A stretch of DNA of 37,665 nt from Acidobacteriota bacterium (GCA_019247495.1 JAFAOU010000232.1:1-37665); one strand, 5' to 3'; counted from the first letter of the stretch, positions 24,278 to 32,806 are shown. Translations and numbers: made by a program. Notes: generated by a model from the sequence alone, not told the origin.

Positions 24278-25431
24278 GATGATCGCCGCATCATCAACAT
24301 CGCGCTCGTGACGCCGAGGGCGCCGCAGGCGATCCAGACGGCGGCCGGGTTGTGCTCGAACACGAAGGTGCCGGCGGGCGGGCCGATGACCATGCCGAGG
24401 GACCACATCATCATCACTAGGCCGAGATAGCGTCCGCGGTATTGCTCGGGCGCGATTTGGACCGCGTACGCGGTGGCGACGGGAGAGCTGATCATCTCGC
24501 CGAGCGTCCAGACGACGACGGTTGCGGCGAGAAGCGGAACGGTGTGCGCGAGGCCGGTTAACGCGAAGCCAATTCCGGCCAGCAGATAGCCGAGGGCGAT
24601 CATCGGCCGCGGATGGAAACGGCGCGTCCACTGCGTGATGGCGAGCTCGAAGACGACGATCAGCATTCCGTTCGTCGAGACGAGCAAGCCGAAAACGCGC
24701 GGTGGGAAACCGGCGGCGCGCACGTGCAGCGCGAAGGTCGATCCGAGTTGGAAATCGACAATGGTGATGCAGAGCGTGGCAAGGAGAAAGATGATGAACG
24801 GCTTGTCGCGAGCGGCGACGCGAAGCGCTTCGCCGCTGCGCTCATTCTTCACATACGTCCGCAATCCGTGCGGCAGTGCGACGAGGGCGATGAGACCGTA
24901 AATGATCGATGTCGCCGCGTCGCCGATGAAGAGCAGCGTGAAGGAGCGGTCGGCTAGAAATCCAGCCGTGGCAGGTCCCGCCGCGAAGCCGAGGTTGATG
25001 GCCAGCCGGTAGATGCCGAAGGCAGTGACGCGATGCTCCTCGCCGACCAGATCGCCGACCAGTGCGTAGCTGGCGGGTCGATATAACTCCGACAGCGCGC
25101 CGGTGATGCAGGTGAGGATCACGATCGGCACATAGCTGCGCGCCTGCGAAAGCGCGAGCATCGACGCAGCAGAGCCGAACATCGACAGCACGATCGTGTT
25201 GCGGCGGCCGATGCGGTCGGCGAGATGTCCGCCCGCGGACGATGCGATGAGATGGCCGAGGCCGTATGCGCCGACGGCGAGTCCGGCCTGTGCGCTGCTG
25301 TAGCCGATGCGCGTGAGGTAGAGGATCAGGAACGGGATGACGAACGTGCCGAAGCGGTTGATGAACGTGCCGCCGAAGAGAATCCAGGCGGCGCGCGGCA
25401 GGGCTTTGACGTTTTCGCGAAACGATTGCAA
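24274..25431 (-). CDS. MFS transporter, MdtH-like
   Basis: 385 residues with 12 predicted membrane helices. The MFS motif A is visible after helix 2 (GGHLADRIGRRNTIVLS). It resembles drug or metabolite exporters of the MdtH kind. The start is TTG at 25431: an in-frame stop lies just upstream, and no ATG or GTG occurs near the conserved start (FRENVKALPRAAWILFGGTF). No ribosome site is seen. The substrate is unknown. Confidence 0.88.
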   Translation of the reverse strand: MQSFRENVKALPRAAWILFGGTFINRFGTFVIPFLILYLTRIGYSSAQAGLAVGAYGLGHLIASSAGGHLADRIGRRNTIVLSMFGSAASMLALSQARSYVPIVILTCITGALSELYRPASYALVGDLVGEEHRVTAFGIYRLAINLGFAAGPATAGFLADRSFTLLFIGDAATSIIYGLIALVALPHGLRTYVKNERSGEALRVAARDKPFIIFLLATLCITIVDFQLGSTFALHVRAAGFPPRVFGLLVSTNGMLIVVFELAITQWTRRFHPRPMIALGYLLAGIGFALTGLAHTVPLLAATVVVWTLGEMISSPVATAYAVQIAPEQYRGRYLGLVMMMWSLGMVIGPPAGTFVFEHNPAAVWIACGALGVTSAMLMMRRSS

Positions 25432-25442
25432 GGGGGACGATT

Positions 25443-25475
25443 ATCACGCGGAGTTCGCGGAGAGGCGGAGAGAGG
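25443..25475 (+). repeat. GCGGAG repeat copy beside the VanZ-like stop
   Basis: It begins ATCACGCGGAGTTCGCGGAG and continues AGGCGGAGAGAGG. It fills most of the gap between the VanZ-like stop (25476-25478) and the MFS start. Confidence 0.8.
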
Positions 25476-25943
25476 CTATGCGAATTCGAAACGGACGCGT
25501 TCTCGCAAGTGGCCGAGGATGGCGCCGAGGAAGGCGCCGGTGGTGTTCCAGATGATGTCGTTGATGTCGGCGACGCGGTCGGGGAGGAAGTACTGCCACC
25601 CTTCGATCGCGCAGGTGAAGGTAAAGCCGAGGAGGAGCGTGAGCACGTAGGTTTGCAACGTCGGACGGTTGATCGTGTAGAGCGCGATGAAAAGCAGGAA
25701 ACCCCACGGCACGAACAACAGCACGTTCGCGATGATCGGCACGACCATCACTGCCAGGATGTGCGTCGACACCGGATGGCGCGCGATGCGGTGTGAGATG
25801 TGACGGAGATCCTCGAACGGCAGCGGATCGACTTTCGCGTAGCTCTTGCCCGACATCCACACCGTCGTCATCACGATGAGCGCCGTGACCACGAGCAGCA
25901 GGACGACGGTGACTGGGCGTTTAATCGTGATCTCGGTCTGCAT
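25476..25943 (-). CDS. VanZ-like membrane protein
   Basis: 155 residues with four membrane helices. The typical core is ANVLLFVPWGFLLFIALY followed by GFTFTCAIEGWQYFLPDRVADINDIIWNTTGAFLG in two blocks. VanZ proteins affect sensitivity to glycopeptides or lipoglycopeptides in some bacteria, but most are uncharacterised. The ATG shares one base with the rodA stop (TGATG), so the two are co-translated, which places it in a cell-envelope context. Confidence 0.85.
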   Translation of the reverse strand: MQTEITIKRPVTVVLLLVVTALIVMTTVWMSGKSYAKVDPLPFEDLRHISHRIARHPVSTHILAVMVVPIIANVLLFVPWGFLLFIALYTINRPTLQTYVLTLLLGFTFTCAIEGWQYFLPDRVADINDIIWNTTGAFLGAILGHLRERVRFEFA

Positions 25944-27034
25944 CACACGTTCACGAATCTTCGGAAGCCGACGTTCAGGATCAACCCTATCGCCATGAAG
26001 AACATCATCGTGGCTGAGCCGCCATATGAGATGAGCGGCAAGGGGATTCCGGTCACGGGCAACAATCCGATCTGCATCGAGACGTTGATCACGATGTGGA
26101 AGATGAAAAAGCAGATGAGCGACAACACCAGGAACGTGCCGCCGCGGTCGCGCGACGCTTTGGCGACCGACATCGACTCGATGATGAGGAACAGATACAG
26201 CGTGAGCACGACGCTGACACCGGCGAATCCCCACTCTTCGCCGAGCACCGAGAAGATGAAATCGGTGTGGCGGGCGGGGAGGTACTCGAGGTTCACCTGC
26301 GTCCCGTGCAGGAATCCTTTGCCGGTGATGCCGCCGGAGCCGGTGGCGATTTTCGCCTGCAATACCTGATAGCCGGAGCCGAGCGGATCGTGAGTCGGGT
26401 CGAGGTAGTTCGCGATGCGCTGCTTCTGAAAGGGCTTCAGGAAATGCCAGCTGATCGGCGCGGCCACCAACAGACAAAGCGTCGCGATCAGCCACAACTT
26501 TGGTTTGATGCCGCCGAAGAACATGGCCACGCCGAACAGCGGGAAGAAGCTAGCCGCCGATCCGAATGCCGGTTGCAGCGCGATCAGGACGACCGGAAAT
26601 CCGATCATTCCCATCACCACCGCGAAACTGCGAACGTCGAGGTAGGCGCGGTCGTTGGAATCGAAATACTTCGCGATCAGCAACGCCGTAAAAATCTTCA
26701 TGAACTCCGACGGCTGAAATTGAAAGCCGCCGACGTGAATCCACGATTTGACGTTGCGCGTGAGCCGGTCCGACGCCAGCAGATAGGCGAGCAGCACGAT
26801 TCCGACGCCGTACAGAAACGGCGCGACCTCCATCAGCAGGTGGTAGTCGATGGCGATGAAGACCACCATCAACCCGATGCCGATCAGCGTCCACAAGACC
26901 TGCTTCCGAAATAGCGGCGCCTCTGGGCCAAAGTACGTGGCGCTGTAAACGAGCAGACAGCCGATCGCCGCGATGAGCAGCGCGGTCGTGAGCAGGTTCA
27001 GATCGAGGCGGGAAATCGTGCGTGAGACGGACAT
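25943..27034 (-). CDS. rodA: Peptidoglycan glycosyltransferase RodA (SEDS family)
   Basis: 363 residues with ten predicted membrane helices. It polymerises lipid II into glycan strands for the lateral cell wall, with a class B PBP partner. Landmarks are KSWIHVGGFQFQPSEFMKI, the catalytic aspartate D258 in ARHTDFIFSVLGEEWGF, and PLISYGGSATM near the end. The usual QPDLGT motif reads QPAFGS (154-159), a notable change. No ribosome site is clear before the ATG. The VanZ-like gene follows with a 1-nt overlap. No mreBCD or PBP2 gene is in the window. Confidence 0.93.
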   Translation of the reverse strand: MSVSRTISRLDLNLLTTALLIAAIGCLLVYSATYFGPEAPLFRKQVLWTLIGIGLMVVFIAIDYHLLMEVAPFLYGVGIVLLAYLLASDRLTRNVKSWIHVGGFQFQPSEFMKIFTALLIAKYFDSNDRAYLDVRSFAVVMGMIGFPVVLIALQPAFGSAASFFPLFGVAMFFGGIKPKLWLIATLCLLVAAPISWHFLKPFQKQRIANYLDPTHDPLGSGYQVLQAKIATGSGGITGKGFLHGTQVNLEYLPARHTDFIFSVLGEEWGFAGVSVVLTLYLFLIIESMSVAKASRDRGGTFLVLSLICFFIFHIVINVSMQIGLLPVTGIPLPLISYGGSATMMFFMAIGLILNVGFRRFVNV

Positions 27035-27072
27035 CGTCGCGACGCTTGCGAGAGTAGCAGACTGGCGGAGGA

Positions 27073-27231
27073 AGTGGTCAGTGGTTAGTGGCCAGTGGTC
27101 AGAAAAGAAGTGGCCAGTGGTCAGTGGTTAGTGGCCAGTGGTTAGTGGCTAGTGGTCAGAAGACAGGGCGCCAGGGCCATTGCCATGGTTTCCCTGACCA
27201 CTGGCCACTACCCACTGGCCACTAACCACTA
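27073..27231. repeat. Palindromic element of AGTGGCCAGTGGTTAGTGG units
   Basis: The left part (27073-27159) repeats GTGGTCAGTGGTTAGTGGCC-like units about four times with an AGAAAAGA interruption. The right part (27195-27231) is the reverse complement (CCACTGGCCACTAACCACT). Its last three bases are the stop codon of the TonB-like gene. It fills the gap between that gene and rodA. Confidence 0.85.
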
Positions 27232-28215
27232 GTGCTTCGGGATTTCCTGGTTGTAATAGAACATCGCCGTGACGCGCTCGGAGTCGTTCGGGAAGTTCTT
27301 TGGCAGCGGATTGAGCGGGGAGGAAAGCTCGATCCCTTTCTTCGCGGCAAAGTCGTACGGCGGTATGCCGGAGCTCTGCAGGATGGTCACGTCGGTGATG
27401 CTGCCGTCGCGATGGATGGTGAAGCGGATCGTGACCACGCCTTTAAGGCCGGTCTGGATGAGGTGCGGCATGTTCGCGTACCAATTCACGCGAATCCTGC
27501 CGACCATCCCCTCGGCGTAGTCGCCCCAATCGAACCAGGACGATTCGAACGACAGCGGACCGTCCTGCGCGAAGCCCTTCTCGCCGCCGGCAGCACCTTT
27601 GAGGTCGGGGCCGTCCTGTCCGCCGCCCAGCGATGCGACCTTGCCGACTTCTTTGATGGCGTTGCGCCAGTTGACCGGACCGACGGCAGCGTTAGCCTGC
27701 GCCGGCTGACGATAGGTGAGCGTCGACAGTGCTTGCGGATTTGGTGGCGTCGGGGGAGCTGAGGCTTGCTGCTGCTGCTGCGCGGCCGCGGTCGCGGCTT
27801 GTTGCGATGGCGTGGGCTGTTGCTGCTGACCGGCTGGACTTTTCGGAGGCGTGTAGATCTGACTCCCATCGCCGGGACGCTTCGTCGGCTGCTCGCCCGT
27901 GGGATTCGGGGTCGACGCTTTGCGATTGCCGTCAGACAACGCTGCGTTCGCCGATGGCGCGCGATCGAGTTTCGGGCCGGGCGCTTCGACGAATGTCTTG
28001 TCCGGATTCTGACGAATCAGTTCGACGTAGTGCGCAATCGGCGGCGCCGGCGCATCCTTCGAAACCGGCTTGTACGTAGCGATGAAATACGCGAGGAGGA
28101 GCGCGTGGACGATGAAGGAGACGATGACGGCGACGCTGACCCCGCCGCGCCGCGTATCGGCCTGGTTGCCGAGGAGGTCGATTCGCTCTTCAAAATCGTG
28201 GAGTTCGTGGTCCAA
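27229..28215 (-). CDS. TonB-like energy-transducing protein
   Basis: 328 residues. A cytosolic N-terminus and one membrane anchor (about 27-47, VAVIVSFIVHALLLAYF) lead into a long Pro/Gln/Ala-rich periplasmic linker (runs of four and five Gln) and a TonB C-terminal domain (about 235-328), with RVNWYANMPHLIQTGLKGVV and FTIHRDGSITDVTILQSSG. The start is TTG at 28215, supported by GAGGA 8 nt upstream and by the lack of other starts. No ExbB/ExbD genes are adjacent. It may serve outer-membrane uptake or a specialised export system. Confidence 0.85.
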   Translation of the reverse strand: MDHELHDFEERIDLLGNQADTRRGGVSVAVIVSFIVHALLLAYFIATYKPVSKDAPAPPIAHYVELIRQNPDKTFVEAPGPKLDRAPSANAALSDGNRKASTPNPTGEQPTKRPGDGSQIYTPPKSPAGQQQQPTPSQQAATAAAQQQQQASAPPTPPNPQALSTLTYRQPAQANAAVGPVNWRNAIKEVGKVASLGGGQDGPDLKGAAGGEKGFAQDGPLSFESSWFDWGDYAEGMVGRIRVNWYANMPHLIQTGLKGVVTIRFTIHRDGSITDVTILQSSGIPPYDFAAKKGIELSSPLNPLPKNFPNDSERVTAMFYYNQEIPKH

Positions 28216-28286
28216 TCGGGAGTCCTCAGCGTAGAAGTTGGCCTGTCTCCGATTTCTTCCCCGGAGTGGATGCTAAACTCGATTCA

Positions 28287-29012
28287 ATGTCCGACGTTTT
28301 CCAACCGGCACCGCCGCCGCCACCGCCCCCACCACCGTTGCGGCCGCCAGTAACCGGATTCGATTTCGCGCGTCCGTTTACCTTTACGTTTGAGGACCCG
28401 CGTTGGGTACACAAAGTTTTGCTCGGCGGACTCTTCGCAGTGGCGAGCATCTTCATCGTCGGCGCCTTTTTCCTCTACGGCTACCTGGCGCGCCTCGCGC
28501 GCAACGTCATCGCCGGCGTGCAGCATCCTCTCCCGGAGTGGGACGACCTCGGCGAGTTCTTCAGCGAGGGCCTGCGAATTTTCTGTGTCGCCTTGATCTA
28601 TACGCTGCCGATGATTTGTCTCGTGCTCGTTTTCATCGTGCCGTCGATCATCGCGCAGAACGCCGACAGCGAAGCACTGCGCAACATCGGCGGCGGGATG
28701 GCCGCGTGCGTCTGGTGTCTGATCTTCCCGCTCGGGCTGGCACTTGCGATCTGGCTGCCGGCCGCGCTGCTGTTCACGGCGGTCGAACAACGATTCGGTG
28801 CGGGATTCGAGTTCGGACAAATCGCGGCGTTCATCAAAGGGAACGTCGGCAACTACCTGTTGGCCTTTGTAGTCTGGCTGGTCGTGCGGATGATCGTTCC
28901 CTTCGGCTTCATCCTGCTGTGCGTCGGCATCTTCTTCACCTCGTTCTGGTCACTGGTCGTGGCCACGTATGCGTTCGCACAGACATGGCGGCTCGCCCAC
29001 GGCGCCCGGTGA
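28287..29012 (+). CDS. DUF4013 membrane protein with a poly-proline N-terminus
   Basis: 241 residues. The N-terminus has a run of nine prolines (residues 10-18, after QPA), then several membrane helices. RLARNVIAGVQHPLPEWDDLGEFF is the DUF4013 hallmark, split here by the first helix. The family is uncharacterised. The ATG at 28287 has TAAACT (28274-28279) only 7 nt upstream and no ribosome site. Its TGA overlaps the GTG of the next gene. Confidence 0.82.
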   Translation: MSDVFQPAPPPPPPPPPLRPPVTGFDFARPFTFTFEDPRWVHKVLLGGLFAVASIFIVGAFFLYGYLARLARNVIAGVQHPLPEWDDLGEFFSEGLRIFCVALIYTLPMICLVLVFIVPSIIAQNADSEALRNIGGGMAACVWCLIFPLGLALAIWLPAALLFTAVEQRFGAGFEFGQIAAFIKGNVGNYLLAFVVWLVVRMIVPFGFILLCVGIFFTSFWSLVVATYAFAQTWRLAHGAR

Positions 29013-29461
29013 AGCGGGATACCAAAATCGTGGCCGGAGTGATTGCCGGAATCGCGAGCGCGATTCTGGCGGCCTCGGTGACCTGCGCCTTGGCGATTGC
29101 GAACGGCGCATCGATGCGATGGCGCCTGCTGTTCCGTGCCTTTTGTCACGGCATCCCCGAACGTTGTCTCTACCTCTGGAACGTGCCGATGCCGATCTGC
29201 GCACGCTGCACCGCGATTTACGTGGGGCTGATCGTTTCCATCGCCGTGTTTCTGATTCTGCCGCGGATAACGGAGCGCGTGGCCAGAATCGTTCTTTGCG
29301 CCGCGGCCGTTCCGATGGCCATCGACGGTTTCACGCAGCTCGTAAAACTGCGCGTCAGCACGAATGCGCTACGCATCGAAACGGGTCTCGTGCTCGGGAT
29401 TGCGTTCGGTGTTTGGGCTCTGAGCGCGATTGAAAATCACACCGCCGTCACGATTCCTTGA
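29009..29461 (+). CDS. DUF2085 membrane protein
   Basis: 150 residues, about four membrane helices. The signature is FCHGIPERCLYLWNVPMPIC followed by ARCTAIYVG, with cysteines and a histidine in the loop between helices 1 and 2; this is the DUF2085 pattern and might bind a metal. Function unknown. The start is GTG at 29009, overlapping the upstream stop as GTGA. A long frame extends upstream but only antisense or overlapping DUF4013 codons, so I did not use it. Confidence 0.82.
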   Translation: MKRDTKIVAGVIAGIASAILAASVTCALAIANGASMRWRLLFRAFCHGIPERCLYLWNVPMPICARCTAIYVGLIVSIAVFLILPRITERVARIVLCAAAVPMAIDGFTQLVKLRVSTNALRIETGLVLGIAFGVWALSAIENHTAVTIP

Positions 29462-29486
29462 CCTCACCTTCACCGTGGGTTACGCT
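29458..29486 (+). promoter_or_regulatory. Sigma-70-type promoter before the DUF4388 gene
   Basis: TTGACC (29458-29463), a 17-nt spacer, and TACGCT (29481-29486). The match to the consensus and the ideal spacing make this the best promoter in the window. The start codon lies 36 nt after the -10 box. Confidence 0.55.
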
Positions 29487-29522
29487 TCGAAGCAAGCTTC
29501 CATCGCACCGAAAACAATCGAA

Positions 29523-30329
29523 ATGGCCTTCCAGGGATCGCTCAAAGAGCTACCGCTGCCCGACATCATCCAGTTGGTCAGCGTATCCGGAAAGACGGGC
29601 AAGTTCACTCTCTCCCGAGATCACGACCGCGGCTACATCTACCTGAAAAACGGACAGATGGTGCATGCAACGGTCGGTGAATTGGTCGGCGAGGAAGCGA
29701 TCTACGCGCTCGCCATCTGGAATCAGGGAGACTTTCAATTCGGTCCCGGCGAAGAGCCCGACCGGCAGACCATCACCAAGTCGAACACGAACCTGCTGAT
29801 GGAAGCCGCCCGCCGCCTCGACGAGTGGCGCGTGTTGTCGAAGAAGGTCCCGTCCGTCGATTACATCCCCGAACTGCAGGTGCGCGAGTCGCGTCACGAG
29901 CAGATCACGCTGAATCCGCAGGAGTGGCTGCTGGTCACGCGCATCGACGGCCATCGCTCGATCGCCGACATCGGCAAGGTGCTCAACATCTCCTCGTTCG
30001 AGGTTGCCAAGATCCTCTACGGAATGATCACCGGGGAGCTGGTGGCCTTAAAAAAAAAGTCTGAATTCGTTCGAGACGAGGAGAGCGGCGAGCTAGTCGA
30101 CCTGGCCGCGCGCATTCGCACCATCGCCGAGGAGTACATCGGTAACTCTGCGCACAAAACGATCGAGAAGCACTTCCTGCGCGCGCTCGACGGCATCATG
30201 AGCGGCGACGGCGAGCAGGCCGTCGACGCGATGGTGACCGAGTTCGAGAAGACCGCGTCGCTGCTGCGCGGCCTCGCGGTCACCGAGCAGCTGCGCTCGC
30301 GCATCAGCGAATTGCGAACCGCGGTCTAA
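29523..30329 (+). CDS. DUF4388 (PatA-N-like) protein
   Basis: 268 residues. The DUF4388 domain (1-about 95) begins MAFQGSLKELPLPDIIQLV and includes GKFTLSRDHDRGYIYLKNGQ. A winged-helix-like middle (about 120-178, WLLVTRIDGHRSIADIGKVL) and a helical C-terminus (about 190-268) follow. Such proteins are thought to act in regulation or signalling in Acidobacteria, myxobacteria and cyanobacteria. Between middle and C-terminus a run of nine A (30050-30058) encodes Leu-Lys-Lys-Lys at residues 176-179. I chose the ATG at 29523 because the domain starts there. Confidence 0.85.
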   Translation: MAFQGSLKELPLPDIIQLVSVSGKTGKFTLSRDHDRGYIYLKNGQMVHATVGELVGEEAIYALAIWNQGDFQFGPGEEPDRQTITKSNTNLLMEAARRLDEWRVLSKKVPSVDYIPELQVRESRHEQITLNPQEWLLVTRIDGHRSIADIGKVLNISSFEVAKILYGMITGELVALKKKSEFVRDEESGELVDLAARIRTIAEEYIGNSAHKTIEKHFLRALDGIMSGDGEQAVDAMVTEFEKTASLLRGLAVTEQLRSRISELRTAV

Positions 30330-30381
30330 CCACCGAATCATAGAGAGAACCTCTGTGATCTCTGTGTCTCTGTGGTGATAA
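30329..30381. repeat. Degenerate CACAGAG-type inverted repeat
   Basis: It opens ACCACCGAATCATAGAGAG directly at the DUF4388 stop and closes with TCTCTGTGTCTCTGTGGTG. The halves are imperfect reverse complements. It is related in pattern to 1255-1324. Confidence 0.65.
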
Positions 30382-30411
30382 CCGCCGACCCCCGCCAGCG
30401 TATACCTGCGC

Positions 30412-31272
30412 ATGCTTCAGCTCGACGGCGTCAGTAAAAAGTTTCGCGGCGGCAACTACGGTGTCCGCGATCTCTCCCTCTCCATCGGCGGCGGCGTCCT
30501 CGGACTCCTCGGCCCGAACGGCGCCGGCAAGACCACGCTGATGCAGATGATCGCTACGATCACGCGGCCGACCTCGGGCTCGATCCGCTTTCAGGACATC
30601 GATGCTGTTCGCCAACCCGACGCGATTCGCAAAAAGCTCGGATATCTCCCGCAGGACTTTGGCGTCTACGACAACCTCACCGCGATCGAGTTCCTCAGCT
30701 ATTTCGCCGCGCTTAAGGGCGTGCACAGCCGCGCACGCATCAACCAGATGCTGGAAATGGTGAACCTGCACAACGTCGCCAAACGCGCTGTCGGCGGGTT
30801 CTCCGGCGGCATGAAGCAGCGCCTCGGCATCGCGCAGGCGCTGATCAACGATCCCGATCTGGTCATCGTCGACGAGCCGACCGCGGGACTCGATCCCGAG
30901 GAACGCGTGCGCTTTCGCAATGTGCTTGCGGATGTGGGCCTGGGGAAGCTGGTCATCCTCTCCACGCACATCGTCTCCGACGTCGAATCGGTGGCGACGC
31001 ACATCGCCATCATGAACGCCGGCTCGATCATCGCCTGCGCCACGCCGGAAGAGCTGATGCGTAGCGCCGAGGGAAGCGTGTGGGAGCTGGTGGTGGCGTC
31101 GGAACGGTTCGATGACCTGCGCCGCACAGCGCGCGTCTCCAGCGCGGTCCGCAAGTCGGATGGCGTTCACGTTCGGATCGTGAGCAGTGATGTTCCGCGC
31201 GGCGCGACGGCGGCGGAGCCGACTCTCGAGGATGCATTTCTGTACACGATGAGCACGAAGGCCGCGGCGTGA
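30412..31272 (+). CDS. ABC-2 exporter ATPase
   Basis: 286 residues. Walker A is GPNGAGKTT, the signature FSGGMKQRLGIAQAL and Walker B VIVDEPTAGLD. The C-terminal 70 residues form the small domain usual in ABC-2 (CcmA/NatA-type) ATPases. TATACC at 30401-30406 stands 5 nt before the ATG, with no ribosome site. It is coupled to the permease gene by a GTGA overlap, so both form one exporter of unknown substrate. Confidence 0.92.
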   Translation: MLQLDGVSKKFRGGNYGVRDLSLSIGGGVLGLLGPNGAGKTTLMQMIATITRPTSGSIRFQDIDAVRQPDAIRKKLGYLPQDFGVYDNLTAIEFLSYFAALKGVHSRARINQMLEMVNLHNVAKRAVGGFSGGMKQRLGIAQALINDPDLVIVDEPTAGLDPEERVRFRNVLADVGLGKLVILSTHIVSDVESVATHIAIMNAGSIIACATPEELMRSAEGSVWELVVASERFDDLRRTARVSSAVRKSDGVHVRIVSSDVPRGATAAEPTLEDAFLYTMSTKAAA

Positions 31273-32771
31273 TCCAACGAATCGCTGCGATCGTTCGCGC
31301 GGACTTTCTGATTCGCTTTCGTCGACTGTCGACGGTGATCGTCTTCCTGCTGCTGAGCGGCTTCGCGTACGTCTGGGTGCCCGACGCCACCACCGGGCGG
31401 ACGCTGATGCAGATCAACGGTGCGCGCGTGCTGTACAACTCCGCCGCGATCGGCATGGGCACTTCGATGCTCGCTTCGATCTTCATCGGACTCTTCGGCT
31501 TCTACGTCGTTTCGAATGCCGTCCGCCGCGACGTGAACTCGCGCTGCGGCTACGTCATCGCCTCGACGACGATGCGCAGCGGCGAGTACATCGCCGGCAA
31601 GTTCCTCGGCAACGTCGTCTTCCTGACGACGTTCATCGCGGGCTACATGGCCGCGTCGATGGCCATGCTGCTCGTGCGCGGCGAGGCGCCGCTGGAGCCG
31701 CTGATTTTCATGAAGCAGTACGCGATCGTGACGCCGTCGACGATCGTCTTCATCTCCGTCGCCGCGATCGTCTTCGAATCGATCCCGTGGCTGTCCGGCC
31801 GCTTCGGTGATGTCTTCTACTTTTTCGTTTACGCGGCGTCGCTGGGCATCATAGTCAGCATGATGGAGCGGGGCGGCACGGGCCTGGGCCGGTACCTCGA
31901 TTTCAGCGCGTTCGGCTACCTGATGGAGCAGACGCAGAAAACGTTTCACACGCAGGCGATGTCGATCGGAGCGTCGGACTTCAACCCGGCCAAAGCGCCG
32001 ATCACGATCGCCGGACTCAATCTGGCCGGCGACGCGTGGGCGACGCGCCTGGTCTCGACGATCACGCCGATTCCGATGCTCTTGCTGGCGCGCGTCTTTT
32101 TCCACCGCTTCGATCCCGCGTGCATCCGCGCCGCCGGCGCGAAGGGAAGGCGCGGCTGGATGCGCAGCTTCAACGCGCTCGCCAAACCGTTCGCCCGCGT
32201 GTTTGCCGCGATTCCTGTCCGCCGAGCGGCACTGACCGACGCGATGATCACCTTCGCGATCACGCCGTTCGCCGGCATCGCCCTGATCGGCATCACCATC
32301 GCCGCGCTAGCCAGCGCGAAGTCGCTGCCGGTCACGTTCGCCATCGCCGCGATCTTCATCGCCGACATCGCCTCCCGCGACCGGCGCGCCGGGACCACGC
32401 CTCTCATCTCCGCGTCTCCGCGCCTCCGCGAGAACATCGTCCTCTGGAAATTCGCCTCGTCGTCCATCGTCGCGGCGATGCTTCTGATCGTGCCCATCGT
32501 CCGCAACCCGATCGCCGTCATCACCGGCATCCTGCTCATCGCCGCCGCCGCGACATCACTCGGCGTGATCAGCGGCAACCCGAAGACGTTCATCGTCCTC
32601 TTCCTGACGTTGTGGTACGTCGTCGTGAACGACCACGGGAAGACGAAGTCGCTCGACTTTGCCGGCTTCTACGGCACGCCGTCCATTGGCGTGACGGCGA
32701 TGTACGTGGCGATTGCGATCGCGTTTGTTGTCGCAGCGGCCGTTGTGCATCGGACGCGCGACCTCGCGTAA
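31269..32771 (+). CDS. ABC-2-type exporter permease
   Basis: 500 residues with about 12 predicted membrane helices in two halves, joined by a basic cytosolic stretch (about 288-320, KGRRGWMRSFNALAKPFARV). The start is GTG at 31269, overlapping the ATPase stop. Near residue 380 the peptide TTPLISASPRLREN is encoded by an inverted GCGGAG repeat copy (32401-32431), kept in frame in a loop. Without the repeat the loop would be shorter. The transported molecule is unknown. Confidence 0.85.
   Translation: MIQRIAAIVRADFLIRFRRLSTVIVFLLLSGFAYVWVPDATTGRTLMQINGARVLYNSAAIGMGTSMLASIFIGLFGFYVVSNAVRRDVNSRCGYVIASTTMRSGEYIAGKFLGNVVFLTTFIAGYMAASMAMLLVRGEAPLEPLIFMKQYAIVTPSTIVFISVAAIVFESIPWLSGRFGDVFYFFVYAASLGIIVSMMERGGTGLGRYLDFSAFGYLMEQTQKTFHTQAMSIGASDFNPAKAPITIAGLNLAGDAWATRLVSTITPIPMLLLARVFFHRFDPACIRAAGAKGRRGWMRSFNALAKPFARVFAAIPVRRAALTDAMITFAITPFAGIALIGITIAALASAKSLPVTFAIAAIFIADIASRDRRAGTTPLISASPRLRENIVLWKFASSSIVAAMLLIVPIVRNPIAVITGILLIAAAATSLGVISGNPKTFIVLFLTLWYVVVNDHGKTKSLDFAGFYGTPSIGVTAMYVAIAIAFVVAAAVVHRTRDLA
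32401..32431 (-). repeat. GCGGAG repeat copy inside a permease gene
   Basis: Plus-strand bases read CTCATCTCCGCGTCTCCGCG and then CCTCCGCGAG. This is the reverse complement of the family motif (CGCGGAGGCGCGGAGACGCG). It lies in frame in the exporter permease, in a predicted loop. Confidence 0.75.
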
Positions 32772-32775
32772 AGCT

Positions 32776-32806
32776 TTCACGCGGAGGCGCGGGGGCGCGG
32801 AGAAAA
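32776..32806 (+). repeat. GCGGAG repeat between convergent genes
   Basis: TTCACGCGGAGGCGCGGGGG followed by CGCGGAGAAAA. It fills the 36-nt gap between the permease stop (32769-32771) and the hydrolase stop (32808-32810). Confidence 0.85.

Noticed and set aside
28403..29461. A single 352-residue protein ending with the DUF2085 domain
   Set aside because: The first 200 codons overlap DUF4013 in another frame and are Arg-rich; the GTG at 29009 with a GTGA overlap is the natural start.
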